A DNA stretch of 41,569 nt from Pseudomonadota bacterium. Lineage in GTDB: Bacteria; Myxococcota_A; UBA9042; GCA-2863065. Positions 29,824 to 38,113 of this stretch are shown here, in pieces. The position numbers and the translations under genes are program-made. How positions within the stretch are numbered: the stretch's first letter is position 1; the number at the start of each line of letters is the position of its first letter. Under the pieces are notes generated by a model that did no database searches, had not been told where the DNA came from, and saw only the letters and a program-made list of their open reading frames with translations. The stretch is from positions 1 through 41,569 of the forward strand of contig SXOO01000224.1 of NCBI GenBank assembly GCA_005776725.1, written 5' to 3'.

Positions 29824-31103
29824 CGGACGTCCACGCGATAGACCTTGCCCTCCAACTGCTCGGTGTAGAACAGCGTGCCGGTGGCCTCGTGAATCGTGAT
29901 GCCCGTGAGCGCGCCGGAGGGCAGGCCCGTCTCCAGGGAAGCGAGAGGGGAACCGTCCAGCGCGAAGGCGTAGATGTTGCCGGCCGACGGATCGCTGACG
30001 TAGAGCGCGCCCTGGTAGAGCGCCAGGCCCGACGGGACGTCCACGACTCCCGCCGCGACGATCTCGGTTACCTCGGCGCCCTCGTAGGTCCTGCTCTCCT
30101 TCATGGCCTCGTAAGCGAGGAGCTTGTCCCCGGCCGTCGCGTTCGAGACGTCGATGCGCACGACTCGGCTGTTACCGGTGTCGGCGACGTAGACAGCCCG
30201 GGTCGCCGGGTCCACGGCCAAGTGGCTCGGCACGTCGGGCAATCGCTTCAGCTCGCCAGCCGCATAGCGGCGCAACACGCCATCCGAGTGATCCTCGTGA
30301 CCCGGGCCGTGGTCTGCCGAGAAGTCGTAGTAGTCCAGCGCGCCAGCCTGTCCGTTGAACGCGAAGTACGCGTTGGCCTCGATGTGCGTAATCCCCATGC
30401 AGTACGGCGTGAGGTGCAGCATGTCCATGTGGGACCCGTTGAGGCCGGGACCGGGATCCTTGGCGAAGATCTCGGGGTCGGCGGTCCAGAGCGTGGGGCC
30501 CATGAAGTCCGCGAAGTCATCTTCGTAGTTCCCTGTGCGCGCCTCGTGGCACGTGGCGAAGAAGTCGCCCTCGGCGAACGCGATCGAAGTGGGACGCCGC
30601 ATGAAGTGCCAGGCGTTCAGGTCCTTCTCGACGCGCCCTTCGGGGCTGGCGCCGAGCGCGCCGCTGATGATCGCAACAGACCCCTCGAGCTCCACACAGC
30701 CAGCCTGGGTGGCGTTGAACTCTTCGCAGGGCGCATCCGTGGGGAACTCGCGAAGGGTGACCCACAGCTCGTCACGAACCGGGTGAAAGTCGAGGTCCGT
30801 CCCCTGGTACTCGCGCTTCGGGGTGTAGACGAGCGTGAGCGCGGGGGGCGTGCCCCAGCCGAGCGCGCTGCCGGGTGGAGGGGCCGTGCAGTCTCCGGAC
30901 TCTGCGCAGAACGGCGTCTCGTCCGAACACTCGGCGTGCGATGCGCAACCCGGAGGGGGGGACGCCACGTCTTCGGGGCCGTCCGCCTTCTCCGAAGTCG
31001 TGTCGGGCGTCGCAGCCACGGCGTCGGCCTTCTTGGAGACGGAATCTCCGCCTGACGAGCTACAAGCGACGAGCAGAGCGAGGGCGGCATGCGTGGTCTT
31101 CAA
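29820..31103 (-). CDS. NHL/beta-propeller-like lipoprotein
   Basis: This 427-residue protein has a lipobox at residues 11-14 (LVAC) and then an acidic Ser/Asp linker and a Cys-rich bit (CASHAECSDETPFC). The rest (about 85-427) is built of propeller-type blades with NHL-like motifs: DFHPVRDELWVTL, SIAFAEGDFFA, HLAVDPATRAVYVADTGNSRVVRIDV, GLALYQGALYVSDPSAGNIYAF and GITIHEATGTLFYTEQLEGKVYRV. It is probably a surface six-bladed propeller used for binding. The TTG at 31103 is the start because AGGAGG lies 8 nt upstream and no ATG fits the signal sequence. The OmpA-like gene is coupled downstream. Confidence 0.78.
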   Translation of the reverse strand: MKTTHAALALLVACSSSGGDSVSKKADAVAATPDTTSEKADGPEDVASPPPGCASHAECSDETPFCAESGDCTAPPPGSALGWGTPPALTLVYTPKREYQGTDLDFHPVRDELWVTLREFPTDAPCEEFNATQAGCVELEGSVAIISGALGASPEGRVEKDLNAWHFMRRPTSIAFAEGDFFATCHEARTGNYEDDFADFMGPTLWTADPEIFAKDPGPGLNGSHMDMLHLTPYCMGITHIEANAYFAFNGQAGALDYYDFSADHGPGHEDHSDGVLRRYAAGELKRLPDVPSHLAVDPATRAVYVADTGNSRVVRIDVSNATAGDKLLAYEAMKESRTYEGAEVTEIVAAGVVDVPSGLALYQGALYVSDPSAGNIYAFALDGSPLASLETGLPSGALTGITIHEATGTLFYTEQLEGKVYRVDVR

Positions 31104-31162
31104 GTTCGGGTCCCTCCTGGGGGCGTGGGGCGCGGTACGCTATCAGCGAGGCAGTAAGCGAA

Positions 31163-32341
31163 TCAACGAGATCCGCTCAGGGACCCGAGACCGGCACCGA
31201 AGCGGCGACACCCCAGGAGCAGCGCTGACATTGCCGCCCAGCCGACCCACGCGGTGCTGCGCCCGGTGCCTCCGCTCTCACAGCCGGCGTCGTCGCCCGA
31301 GTCCTCCGCTGGGAGCACGTGGCCCGCGTGCGGGTCGCTCCACGGGTCCAAAAGGTCATCGGCCAGCCCGGCGTCCAGCGCGAGGTCGGTCCACGCGAGC
31401 TTGCACTCCCCCTGTGCCGTAACCGGGAGTCCCTCGAGAGACGGGGGAACCAATGCGGCCACACTGACGAGCAGCCCGCCCACACCCGCGTCCGGGGTCC
31501 ACTCGTGGATCTCCCCGACCACGCAAGCAGCAAGCCCATCGGGCCTGTCACGAAGGCAACCGAGGCGCGGGCCCACGGCCAGGGCTTGGAGAGTGTCGCC
31601 TTCGAGCCGCATCGGTTGACCGCCGACGACCACGAAACCACCCGCGACCGGTCCGTGGATGGGCTCGGCGGACGTGACCACCGGGACCAGCTGGTCGCCA
31701 TCGACGCGATCGAGCCGGTATCCGGTCGACGTGCTCCCGCGCACCCAGAGAATACGGTCGGCCTCGACCAGCGTAGGCGACGCGTCGTACGGCACATCGA
31801 GCACCCTCTCCACGCCTGAGGACGACACTCGGTCGAGAGCCAGCCGACCTGCGTCGCCCGTAGCGACCCACCAGCGGGTGTCCTCGGGGAGCAGGGCGTC
31901 GGGCGGCGGGTCCAGCACCTGAGACCACTGTGGCCCGGGCGCCACCTCGATGAGCTCGCCCTCCATCGTGAGGACGGCCGCCCTGACCCCATCGCCAGCC
32001 ATGGCTCGCCCACGATCGCGGTGGAGGCTCGGGTCGACGACGGTGGCTGCACCCGTGGCGTCGAGCCGCACCAGCCCCGACCGACCGAGGACGAGCAGCT
32101 CCTCCCCCACCGCGACCATGAGCGCCGTCTCTGGCCCACCCCAGCGCTGCGGGCACACGAAGCGCAGCGCCTCGCCCTCGGCGATCCCCAATCCCCGCGA
32201 CAGCTTCACACGCGCCGGCGCGGCGCCGTCCCACGTCAGCACCTCCACGACGCTGGCAGGGAGTCCGTGTGCACCCGCAGCGCTGGCAACGCCGGCGGCC
32301 GTGAGCAACACGAGGCGGTGGAGGCTGCGGGGCTGGGACAC
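31163..32341 (-). CDS. Secreted beta-propeller-like protein with MYXO-CTERM-like tail
   Basis: This 392-residue protein has a signal peptide (1-23, cleavage near ASAAGA). The body is a series of strand-rich blades without a recognised name (VAVGEELLVLGRSGLVRL, GDGVRAAVLTMEGELIEV, GGFVVVGGQPMRL). The end is acidic (PAEDSGDDAGCESGG), then a hydrophobic helix (WVGWAAMSALLLGC) and basic residues: a MYXO-CTERM-like anchor with fewer arginines than usual. The GTG at 32341 has AAGGAGA upstream, better than earlier starts in the same frame. It is divergent from eutB, leaving 159 bp for both promoters. Confidence 0.68.
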   Translation of the reverse strand: MSQPRSLHRLVLLTAAGVASAAGAHGLPASVVEVLTWDGAAPARVKLSRGLGIAEGEALRFVCPQRWGGPETALMVAVGEELLVLGRSGLVRLDATGAATVVDPSLHRDRGRAMAGDGVRAAVLTMEGELIEVAPGPQWSQVLDPPPDALLPEDTRWWVATGDAGRLALDRVSSSGVERVLDVPYDASPTLVEADRILWVRGSTSTGYRLDRVDGDQLVPVVTSAEPIHGPVAGGFVVVGGQPMRLEGDTLQALAVGPRLGCLRDRPDGLAACVVGEIHEWTPDAGVGGLLVSVAALVPPSLEGLPVTAQGECKLAWTDLALDAGLADDLLDPWSDPHAGHVLPAEDSGDDAGCESGGTGRSTAWVGWAAMSALLLGCRRFGAGLGSLSGSR

Positions 32342-32500
32342 GGTGTCTCCTTCACGGCTACCGGGGACGAGGCCGGGCGGGCAGGCGCGGGCCTGCTCCG
32401 GGTCGATTCTGGGCGACGAGTGGGCGTGATGCCAATGAAGCCGTCCTCGTCGGTCCGGGAGAGCCTTGTCAGCGCGGCCCACCTGCGCCACCCTGCGTCG

Positions 32501-33868
32501 ATGCGCCTGCGCGCCACCATTCGCAATGTAGGGTACGAGTTCGGTTCGCTTCGGGAGGTGTTCGCGAAGGCGAATCCGCCGAAGTCAGGCGATCAGCTCG
32601 CGGGCATCGCCGCGCGCGACCCTGTCGAGCGGGTCGCTGCACGCGCTGTGCTCGCCAACGTCACCCTCGAGCAGATCCGCAACAACCCGGTGATCCCGTA
32701 CGAGGTGGACGAGCTCACACGGCTCTTCGAGCACTCCCTCGACGAGGCGGCGTACTCCGCGGTGAAGCACCTCACCGTCGGGCAGTTTCGCGAGTGGCTC
32801 CTGGACTCGAAGACGGACGGCCACCGGATCCGGTCGGTCTCTCCCGGGCTCACGCCCGAGATGGCGGCGGCGGTCTGCAAGCTCATGACAAACCTCGACC
32901 TCATGACCGCTGGCGCGAAGTGCCTCGTGGTCGTGCGGGCCAACAACACGCTGGGGCTCCCGGGGCGGCTCTCGTCGCGGGTGCAGCCCAACCACCCGAC
33001 CGACGACGTCGCGGGGATCCTGCTCAGCACGCGCGAGGGCCTGTCGTACGGCTGCGGCGACGCCGTGATCGGCGTGAACCCGGCTACGGACACCGCGGAG
33101 TCCACCGCGGAGATCCTCACCGCCATCGACGCCGTCCTGAAGAAGAACGGCTGCCCCACGCAGCACTGCGTGCTCTCGCACGTGACCGTGCAGATGCGCG
33201 CCTTGAGCGAGCTGCGCTGCCCGATGGACCTCATGTTCCAGTCGCTCAGCGGCTCCGAGGCCGGCAACAAGGCCTTCGGCATCTCGGTCGGGCTCATCGA
33301 CGAGGCGGCCGACATGATGAAGCGCCTCGGCTCTACGCGCGGGCCCAACCGGATGTACTTCGAGACCGGCCAAGGCTCGGCCTTGTCTTCAGCGGCGCAC
33401 CATGGGGCAGACCAGGTCACGCTGGAGGCGCGTTGTTACGGCTTCGCGCGGCGCTACGACCCCTTCCTGGTCAACACCGTAGTGGGCTTCATCGGCCCGG
33501 AGTACCTCGAGGACGGCCCGCAGATCACGCGCGCGGGCCTCGAGGACCACTTCATGGGGAAGCTTCTCGGCATCCCCATGGGCTGCGACGCCTGCTTCAC
33601 CTACCACGCACGAATGAGCCAGGACGAGCTCGAGGGCCTCAAGGTCCTGCTGGGCGCCGCGGGCTGCACCTACCTCATGAGCCTGCCCGTCGGCGACGAC
33701 CTCATGCTCAACTACCCGTCCACGTCCTTCCACGACATCCCGTCCGTGCGCCGGCTCCTCGGCAAGCGCCCCGCGCCGGAGTTCGACGCCTGGCTCAACG
33801 AGCTCGGGATCCTCGACGGCGACCAGCCCGGGGAGCGCTTCGGCGACCCGCGCGTGATCCGCCCATGA
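32501..33868 (+). CDS. eutB: Ethanolamine ammonia-lyase large subunit
   Basis: This 455-residue protein is the catalytic TIM-barrel subunit of the adenosylcobalamin-dependent enzyme that splits ethanolamine into acetaldehyde and ammonia. The start (MRLRATIRNVGYEFGSLREV, FAKAN) and ERVAARAVLANVTLEQIRNN match the family. Known E. coli substrate residues all have counterparts here: R160, Q162, N193, E288 (E287 in E. coli) and D363 (D362). Length matches E. coli (453). I chose ATG 32501 by family alignment; its Shine-Dalgarno is poor, and in-frame ATGs near 32430 would add 24 residues of no family resemblance. Stop and eutC start overlap as ATGA. No eutA reactivase is in view. Confidence 0.96.
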   Translation: MRLRATIRNVGYEFGSLREVFAKANPPKSGDQLAGIAARDPVERVAARAVLANVTLEQIRNNPVIPYEVDELTRLFEHSLDEAAYSAVKHLTVGQFREWLLDSKTDGHRIRSVSPGLTPEMAAAVCKLMTNLDLMTAGAKCLVVVRANNTLGLPGRLSSRVQPNHPTDDVAGILLSTREGLSYGCGDAVIGVNPATDTAESTAEILTAIDAVLKKNGCPTQHCVLSHVTVQMRALSELRCPMDLMFQSLSGSEAGNKAFGISVGLIDEAADMMKRLGSTRGPNRMYFETGQGSALSSAAHHGADQVTLEARCYGFARRYDPFLVNTVVGFIGPEYLEDGPQITRAGLEDHFMGKLLGIPMGCDACFTYHARMSQDELEGLKVLLGAAGCTYLMSLPVGDDLMLNYPSTSFHDIPSVRRLLGKRPAPEFDAWLNELGILDGDQPGERFGDPRVIRP

Positions 33869-34779
33869 GCCACACGCGCACTCTGGTAGAAGCCCTGAGG
33901 AAGCGGCTCGGCGGCGCGGCCCCGCTGCCCCCGCCGGCCCCCACGCCCAGGATCCCCGAGCCCCCCGTTCGCGTGTTCCCGCGCCGCAACGAGAAGACGG
34001 CCTACGCCAAGGAGGCCGCCACGCACACCACGGCGTTGCTGGGCATCGGCCACGTGGGCACGCGTTACGCCACGGACGTGGTGCTCCAGTTCCAGGCCGA
34101 GCTCGCCGTCGCCCACGGCGCGGTCGCCCACGAGCTGGCCCCGGACTTCGCCGCCCGCAACGCGCTGCTGCCGCTCGAGTCTCGCGTCGCGGACCACCGG
34201 CAGTTCTTGCTGCGCCCGGACCTCGGCCGCCGACTCAGCGACGAGTCGGTCCACCGCTTGCGTGCCGGCGCCACGAAGAGCCCCGACGTGCAGCCGATCC
34301 TGGCCGACGGCCTCTCCGCCGTGGCGTGCGAGGGGTCGGGCATGGCCCTGCTGCACGCCTTCACGCGCGCTTGCGAGCGGCGAGGCCTCACGGTTGGAAC
34401 CCCGGTGTGCGCCCGCTACGCGCGTGTGTGGCTCGAGGACGAGATCGGCGAGATCGTGGGGGCCAAGGTGGCCGCCATCCTGCTCGGCGAGCGTCCAGGC
34501 CTCGGCACCGGCGACGGTCTCTCGGCGTACCTCGTGTACGAGCCGAAGCTGGGCAAGACCGACGGCGACCGAAACATGATGAGCAACATCCACGCGCGCG
34601 GCACGCCCCCAGAGGTCGCGGGTGATCGCCTGGCCGTGCTCGCGAAGGCGATGGTGGACCAGCGGACGTCCGGCGTGTCGCTCGACCTCTCAGGCCTCGT
34701 AGCAGAGCTGGGCGAGGCCGCTTCCCGCGCCCCGCGTGCCCCGCAAGAACGCGTGCGACTCGTGGAGGTCGACCGGTGA
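33865..34779 (+). CDS. eutC: Ethanolamine ammonia-lyase small subunit
   Basis: This 304-residue subunit helps bind B12 and completes the EutBC complex. Family motifs include GTRYATDVVLQFQAELAVAH (65-84), RPDLGRRLSDE (117-127), GTPVCARYARVWLEDEIGE (178-196), LLGERPGLGTGDGLSAYLVY (206-225) and SNIHARGTPP (240-249). The first 17 residues (SHTRTLVEALRKRL) look like a short amphipathic helix, followed by a Pro/Ala-rich linker (18-34). That is the layout of the peptides that direct enzymes into bacterial microcompartments. The gene overlaps eutB (ATGA) and eutL (GTGA) by 4 nt each, so the three are translated together. Confidence 0.95.
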   Translation: MSHTRTLVEALRKRLGGAAPLPPPAPTPRIPEPPVRVFPRRNEKTAYAKEAATHTTALLGIGHVGTRYATDVVLQFQAELAVAHGAVAHELAPDFAARNALLPLESRVADHRQFLLRPDLGRRLSDESVHRLRAGATKSPDVQPILADGLSAVACEGSGMALLHAFTRACERRGLTVGTPVCARYARVWLEDEIGEIVGAKVAAILLGERPGLGTGDGLSAYLVYEPKLGKTDGDRNMMSNIHARGTPPEVAGDRLAVLAKAMVDQRTSGVSLDLSGLVAELGEAASRAPRAPQERVRLVEVDR

Positions 34780-35432
34780 TCCTCGAGCCCATTCCGCCCA
34801 GAATCCTGTCGGTCCGCCGCATCCCCAACGCCGACCCCGCCGTCTTGGCGGCGTACGGCGCCGACCCCACGCGCCATCGGTCCCTGGGGCTCATTACGGT
34901 CGACCAGGACGATCCCACCTACGTCGCGCTCGACGAAGCCACGAAGCACGCGCCGGTGGACGTGGTGTTCGCGCGCTCTTTCTATGCGGGCGCGGCGCAC
35001 GGCTCGGGTCCGATCTCTGGAGAGATCCTGGGCGTCCTGGCGGCCTCTGATCCCGACGAGATCGACGAGGGGCTCGCCGCCCTCATCCGTTGCCTCGAGC
35101 ACGACGCCTGCTTCTACGGAGCCGACGAGTCCAAGAAGACCCCGGTGTTCCCGCACGTGATCGCGTCGCTCGGGCACTACCTCTCGGCCCAAGCCGGCGT
35201 GGCGCCGGGCACCTCCATGGCCTACCTGGTGGCCCCGCCGATGGAGGGCGCTATCGCTCTCGACGCCGCGCTCAAGGCCGCGGACGTTCGCGCTGCGAAG
35301 ATCTTCCCGCCCCCCACCGAGACCAACTTCACCGCCGCGTGGCTCGTCGGCTCGCTGGTGGACTGCCAGGCGGCCGCCGAGGCCTACTGCGAGACCGTGG
35401 TGCGGGTCGCCGCGAACCCACGCGAGCGTTAG
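34776..35432 (+). CDS. eutL: EutL-type microcompartment shell protein (tandem BMC domain)
   Basis: This 218-residue protein has two fused BMC folds and forms trimeric pseudohexameric shell tiles with a gated pore. It matches EutL along its length: RSLGLITVDQDDPTYVALDE (35-54), FARSFYAGAAHGSGPISGEI (65-84), TSMAYLVAPPMEGA (146-159), ALKAADVRAAKIFPPPTETN (165-184), with the usual length of about 219. Residues D45/D46, E83, F113 and T183 fall where EutL structures bind ethanolamine (from memory). The GTG at 34776 overlaps the eutC stop and has GGAGG at 34764-34768. Other shell genes (eutS, eutM, eutN, eutK) are absent from the window, so assembly must use proteins encoded elsewhere, or this tile has another role. 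Confidence 0.93.
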   Translation: MILEPIPPRILSVRRIPNADPAVLAAYGADPTRHRSLGLITVDQDDPTYVALDEATKHAPVDVVFARSFYAGAAHGSGPISGEILGVLAASDPDEIDEGLAALIRCLEHDACFYGADESKKTPVFPHVIASLGHYLSAQAGVAPGTSMAYLVAPPMEGAIALDAALKAADVRAAKIFPPPTETNFTAAWLVGSLVDCQAAAEAYCETVVRVAANPRER

Positions 35433-35451
35433 CCACGACCCCGTCCCCGGG

Positions 35452-35480
35452 TTGTCACGCCGCAGTGCAGGCCCTACATT
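35452..35480 (+). promoter_or_regulatory. Predicted frr promoter
   Basis: TTGTCA (35452-35457, five of six matches to the -35 consensus) and TACATT (35475-35480, four of six) are separated by 17 bp. Transcription would begin near 35487, about 21 nt before the frr ATG. It lies between the eutL stop and frr, so frr does not depend on the eut transcript. Confidence 0.65.
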
Positions 35481-35507
35481 CCGGCGCGACACATTGCGGA
35501 GCGCCTA

Positions 35508-36065
35508 ATGAACGAAGACCTGAAAGAGATCCTCGCCGACTGTGAAGAGACGATGGCCAAGGCCATCGAGCACATGAAGAAGGAGCTTGGGCGGATCCGC
35601 ACGGGCCGCGCCAACCTCACGATCCTCGACGGCGTTCGCGTCGAGTACTACGGCTCGTCCACCCCGCTCAATCAGGTCGCCGCGCTCACGGTGGCTGACG
35701 CCCGGCTCATCACGATCAAGCCGTGGGACAAGGGGCTGCTCACGCCGATCGAGAAGGCCCTGGTCGCGTCCGACCTCGGGCTCACGCCCAACAACGACGG
35801 CGAGCTCATCCGCCTCCCCGTTCCCCCGCTCACCGTCGAGCGTCGCAAAGACCTTGCGAAGCAGGTGGGGAAGATCTGCGAGGACATCAAGGTCAAGGTG
35901 CGCAACGCCCGCCGCGACTCCAACGAGCTCCTCAAGGATGTGGACGGCCTCTCCGAGGACGACGTGAAGCGCGCCAAGGAGCAGGTCCAGGCCAAGACCG
36001 ACGGCTACGTGAAGAAGGTAGACGACCTCGCCGCCGGCAAAGAGAAGGAGATCATGGACGGCTGA
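35508..36065 (+). CDS. frr: Ribosome recycling factor
   Basis: This 185-residue protein has the whole length of the family. Visible are AIEHMKKELGRIRTGRANLT, VEYYGSSTPLNQVAALTV, LITIKPWDK, LGLTPNNDGELIRLPVPPLT, then ERRKDLAKQVGKICEDIKVKVRN. It splits post-termination ribosomes together with EF-G, in the cytoplasm. GGAG precedes the ATG at 35508. The usual upstream neighbours (rpsB, tsf, pyrH) are not here; eutL occupies that position. It overlaps the convergent zinc-ribbon gene by 14 nt. Confidence 0.97.
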   Translation: MNEDLKEILADCEETMAKAIEHMKKELGRIRTGRANLTILDGVRVEYYGSSTPLNQVAALTVADARLITIKPWDKGLLTPIEKALVASDLGLTPNNDGELIRLPVPPLTVERRKDLAKQVGKICEDIKVKVRNARRDSNELLKDVDGLSEDDVKRAKEQVQAKTDGYVKKVDDLAAGKEKEIMDG

Positions 36066-37089
36066 AGCGGCGCAGCGGCACGTCGCCGCAGCTCACGCAG
36101 TCATCGCCCGTGGTCTCCACGAACTGCGCCGCACATCGGGGGCAATACGCCACGGCCCCCGGATCGACCTCCGGCGCCTCGAAGAGGTCGCCCAGCTCCT
36201 CGAGCAGCGGCTGAGCTCGCCGCGCCAGCTCAGCGTCCAGCCACGTCGTAGACCGCCGAAGCGTCCAATCGGCCATCGCCTCACGGGCCAACTCACGCGT
36301 CTCGGGGCTCTTCAGGACCAGCGCCGCAGCTACCGGCTCGAGCCCAAGGAAGACCTCTCGAAGCACCAGATCGGCCGCGCGGATCGCCGCGAGCGGCGAC
36401 AGCGTGATCATTGCCAGCTGCCCACCCTCGAGCCGCAGCTCCTTGCGCCTGCGAAAACACGCCAACACGACGGCCGCCCACGCCATACCGACGAGCGTGG
36501 CCACAGCCACACCGGGGACGGGCAGGTCCGTGAACATCGCCACGGGCATGAGAATGAAGAGCCCGAGGTAGAGCGCCAAGCCGCCCAGGCGCATCCCGAG
36601 GACCGCGCGGCGCGCGGCGCTCCAGCGCTCGGCCGCCCCCATCACATCGAAGCGCCGGTCCAGGCCGGCCGAGAGCGTCGCCGCGCGGCCCTGTCGCTGC
36701 CGAAGCGCGTCGAGCCAGGCCGCGAGCTCTGCGGCGGCGCGCTCCGAGGCGCTTGTGGCGATGACCCTGGCCCCTACATGAACCTCTCGTCCAGCAGCGC
36801 TCACCCGGGGTACGGCCTCCCAGAGCACCGGCTCTCCGTCGACGTCGAGGCCATCCGGACGGACTTGTAGACGGAGGGTCTCGGTTGGGAGCGCGGTGTC
36901 GAGTGGGGGCCAAGGCGGCGACAGGGTCACGCCGACCGTGCGGGAGCCGCGCAACGCGAACGGCCGCGCGCGCTTGTAACGACCGGGCCACCAAGGTGCG
37001 AACGCCACCCCGTCGATCCGAACCACCACCAGGCACTCGCCGAGGAAGACCGCGGCGAGGATCAAGACCAGCTCTAGCGCGTCAGACAA
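36052..37089 (-). CDS. Membrane protein with C-terminal zinc ribbon
   Basis: This 345-residue protein has an N-terminal membrane helix (LELVLILAAVFLGECLVVV) and two further helices (about 170-212: LGGLALYLGLFILMPVAMF, then VAVATLVGMAWAAVVLACF). The N-terminal cytoplasmic or periplasmic domain is beta-rich, and a helical segment carries LARRAQPLLEELGDLF. The last 35 residues contain two CxxC pairs (YCPRCAAQF and DCVSCGD), a likely zinc ribbon. Start is a TTG at 37089 with a weak Shine-Dalgarno, 18 nt after the DUF2167 gene stop, so it probably shares that transcript. I do not recognise the family. Confidence 0.65.
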   Translation of the reverse strand: MSDALELVLILAAVFLGECLVVVRIDGVAFAPWWPGRYKRARPFALRGSRTVGVTLSPPWPPLDTALPTETLRLQVRPDGLDVDGEPVLWEAVPRVSAAGREVHVGARVIATSASERAAAELAAWLDALRQRQGRAATLSAGLDRRFDVMGAAERWSAARRAVLGMRLGGLALYLGLFILMPVAMFTDLPVPGVAVATLVGMAWAAVVLACFRRRKELRLEGGQLAMITLSPLAAIRAADLVLREVFLGLEPVAAALVLKSPETRELAREAMADWTLRRSTTWLDAELARRAQPLLEELGDLFEAPEVDPGAVAYCPRCAAQFVETTGDDCVSCGDVPLRRFSRP

Positions 37090-37107
37090 CCGGGGCGACC
37101 CGTTGGC

Positions 37108-38031
37108 TCACTCGCCCTTCTTGCGTGAGAAGAGCCGCTTCACGCCCGCGGCGAGCGCCACGAAGCCCGCGACGATGAACTTCCAGAACTTTTGCAGGAT
37201 CCCCGTCTTCGCGGCGAGCGCGAGAGTGCCGCCGCCGATGAGGGCGGCCAGCGTGTACTCGGCCACCTTGTCGCCCTCCTGATACGACCCGTAGTCCTCA
37301 CCGGCCACGTAGGTGAACGAGCCGATCGCGGCGCGCAGCGCGGGGAGGGTGGCGGCGATGGCCTCCGGGCTGTCGATCAACGTGGCGCTCATGACGCCGC
37401 GCCGCCCCAGGAGGCGGACCTCGTAGTTGACCGACTTCCCCGACTTGCTCTCCACGATCGTGGCCCACTCGAGGTTGTGCGTGGCCTGGTCGTACTTCGG
37501 CTTGGTGTGCCAGCCCGTGATCTTGATCTCGTCCCAGCCGCGCTCGCGGCGCGACGCGTTGCCGGCCTCCGTGCCCTTCTGGAGCGTTTCGAGGATGGCG
37601 TCGGCGTCGATATCGTCCTTGTCCTCGTCTTTGACGTAGCCGTCAGCCTGGAACTGGAAGACCACCCACCACTGAGCATCCCCGGCCAGCGGCGGCAAGA
37701 GGATGCCCTTCACGCTGGAGTCGTAGACGTTCTGGGTGATCTCGAAGAACTGCTTCAGGGCCGACGGCTGCTCGATGAACAGGTGCTTGTCGGGGACGCT
37801 GACGGTGGCTTCTCCGCCGAGCTTGCCCGTGACCGGACCCACGACGTGCTCGACCGGGAAGGCCTGAGGCGGCTCCACGGCCGGCGCGGCGGGGTCCACG
37901 CCGGGTGCGGGCGCGGGGGCCGACGCGGGGGCTTCAGGTGCCCCGGGAAGCGGAGCAGCCGGCGGCGCTTCATCGGCGCGAGCCGGGAGTGAGAGGGCAA
38001 GCGCCAACAGGAACGCGCGAGTAGCGACCAC
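37108..38031 (-). CDS. DUF2167-family membrane-anchored protein
   Basis: This 307-residue protein has a signal peptide (residues 1-19) and a Pro/Ala-rich linker (about 22-57). The DUF2167 domain spans about 60-275, with WWVVFQFQADGYVKDEDKDD, then DADAILETLQKGT and GWHTKPKYDQATHNLEWAT, all characteristic. A C-terminal membrane helix (LAALIGGGTLALAAKTG; IVAGFVALAAG) and basic end anchor it. Function is unknown; members are found in many Proteobacteria. I chose the GTG at 38031 because GGAGGT lies 5 nt upstream; the GTG two codons earlier would overlap that Shine-Dalgarno. Confidence 0.85.
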   Translation of the reverse strand: MVATRAFLLALALSLPARADEAPPAAPLPGAPEAPASAPAPAPGVDPAAPAVEPPQAFPVEHVVGPVTGKLGGEATVSVPDKHLFIEQPSALKQFFEITQNVYDSSVKGILLPPLAGDAQWWVVFQFQADGYVKDEDKDDIDADAILETLQKGTEAGNASRRERGWDEIKITGWHTKPKYDQATHNLEWATIVESKSGKSVNYEVRLLGRRGVMSATLIDSPEAIAATLPALRAAIGSFTYVAGEDYGSYQEGDKVAEYTLAALIGGGTLALAAKTGILQKFWKFIVAGFVALAAGVKRLFSRKKGE

Positions 38032-38113
38032 GTTCACCTCCGTGGCGGCACGGTCTCATGGGGCCGGCGTGGCCGCAACTTGGTCCGCCAGCTGTCCCGC
38101 GGCCTCCTCAGCG

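Noticed and set aside
32342..32500. Cobalamin riboswitch upstream of eutB
   Set aside because: I looked for a B12-box-like sequence and extended structure and saw none; the 159-bp gap is also short for one.
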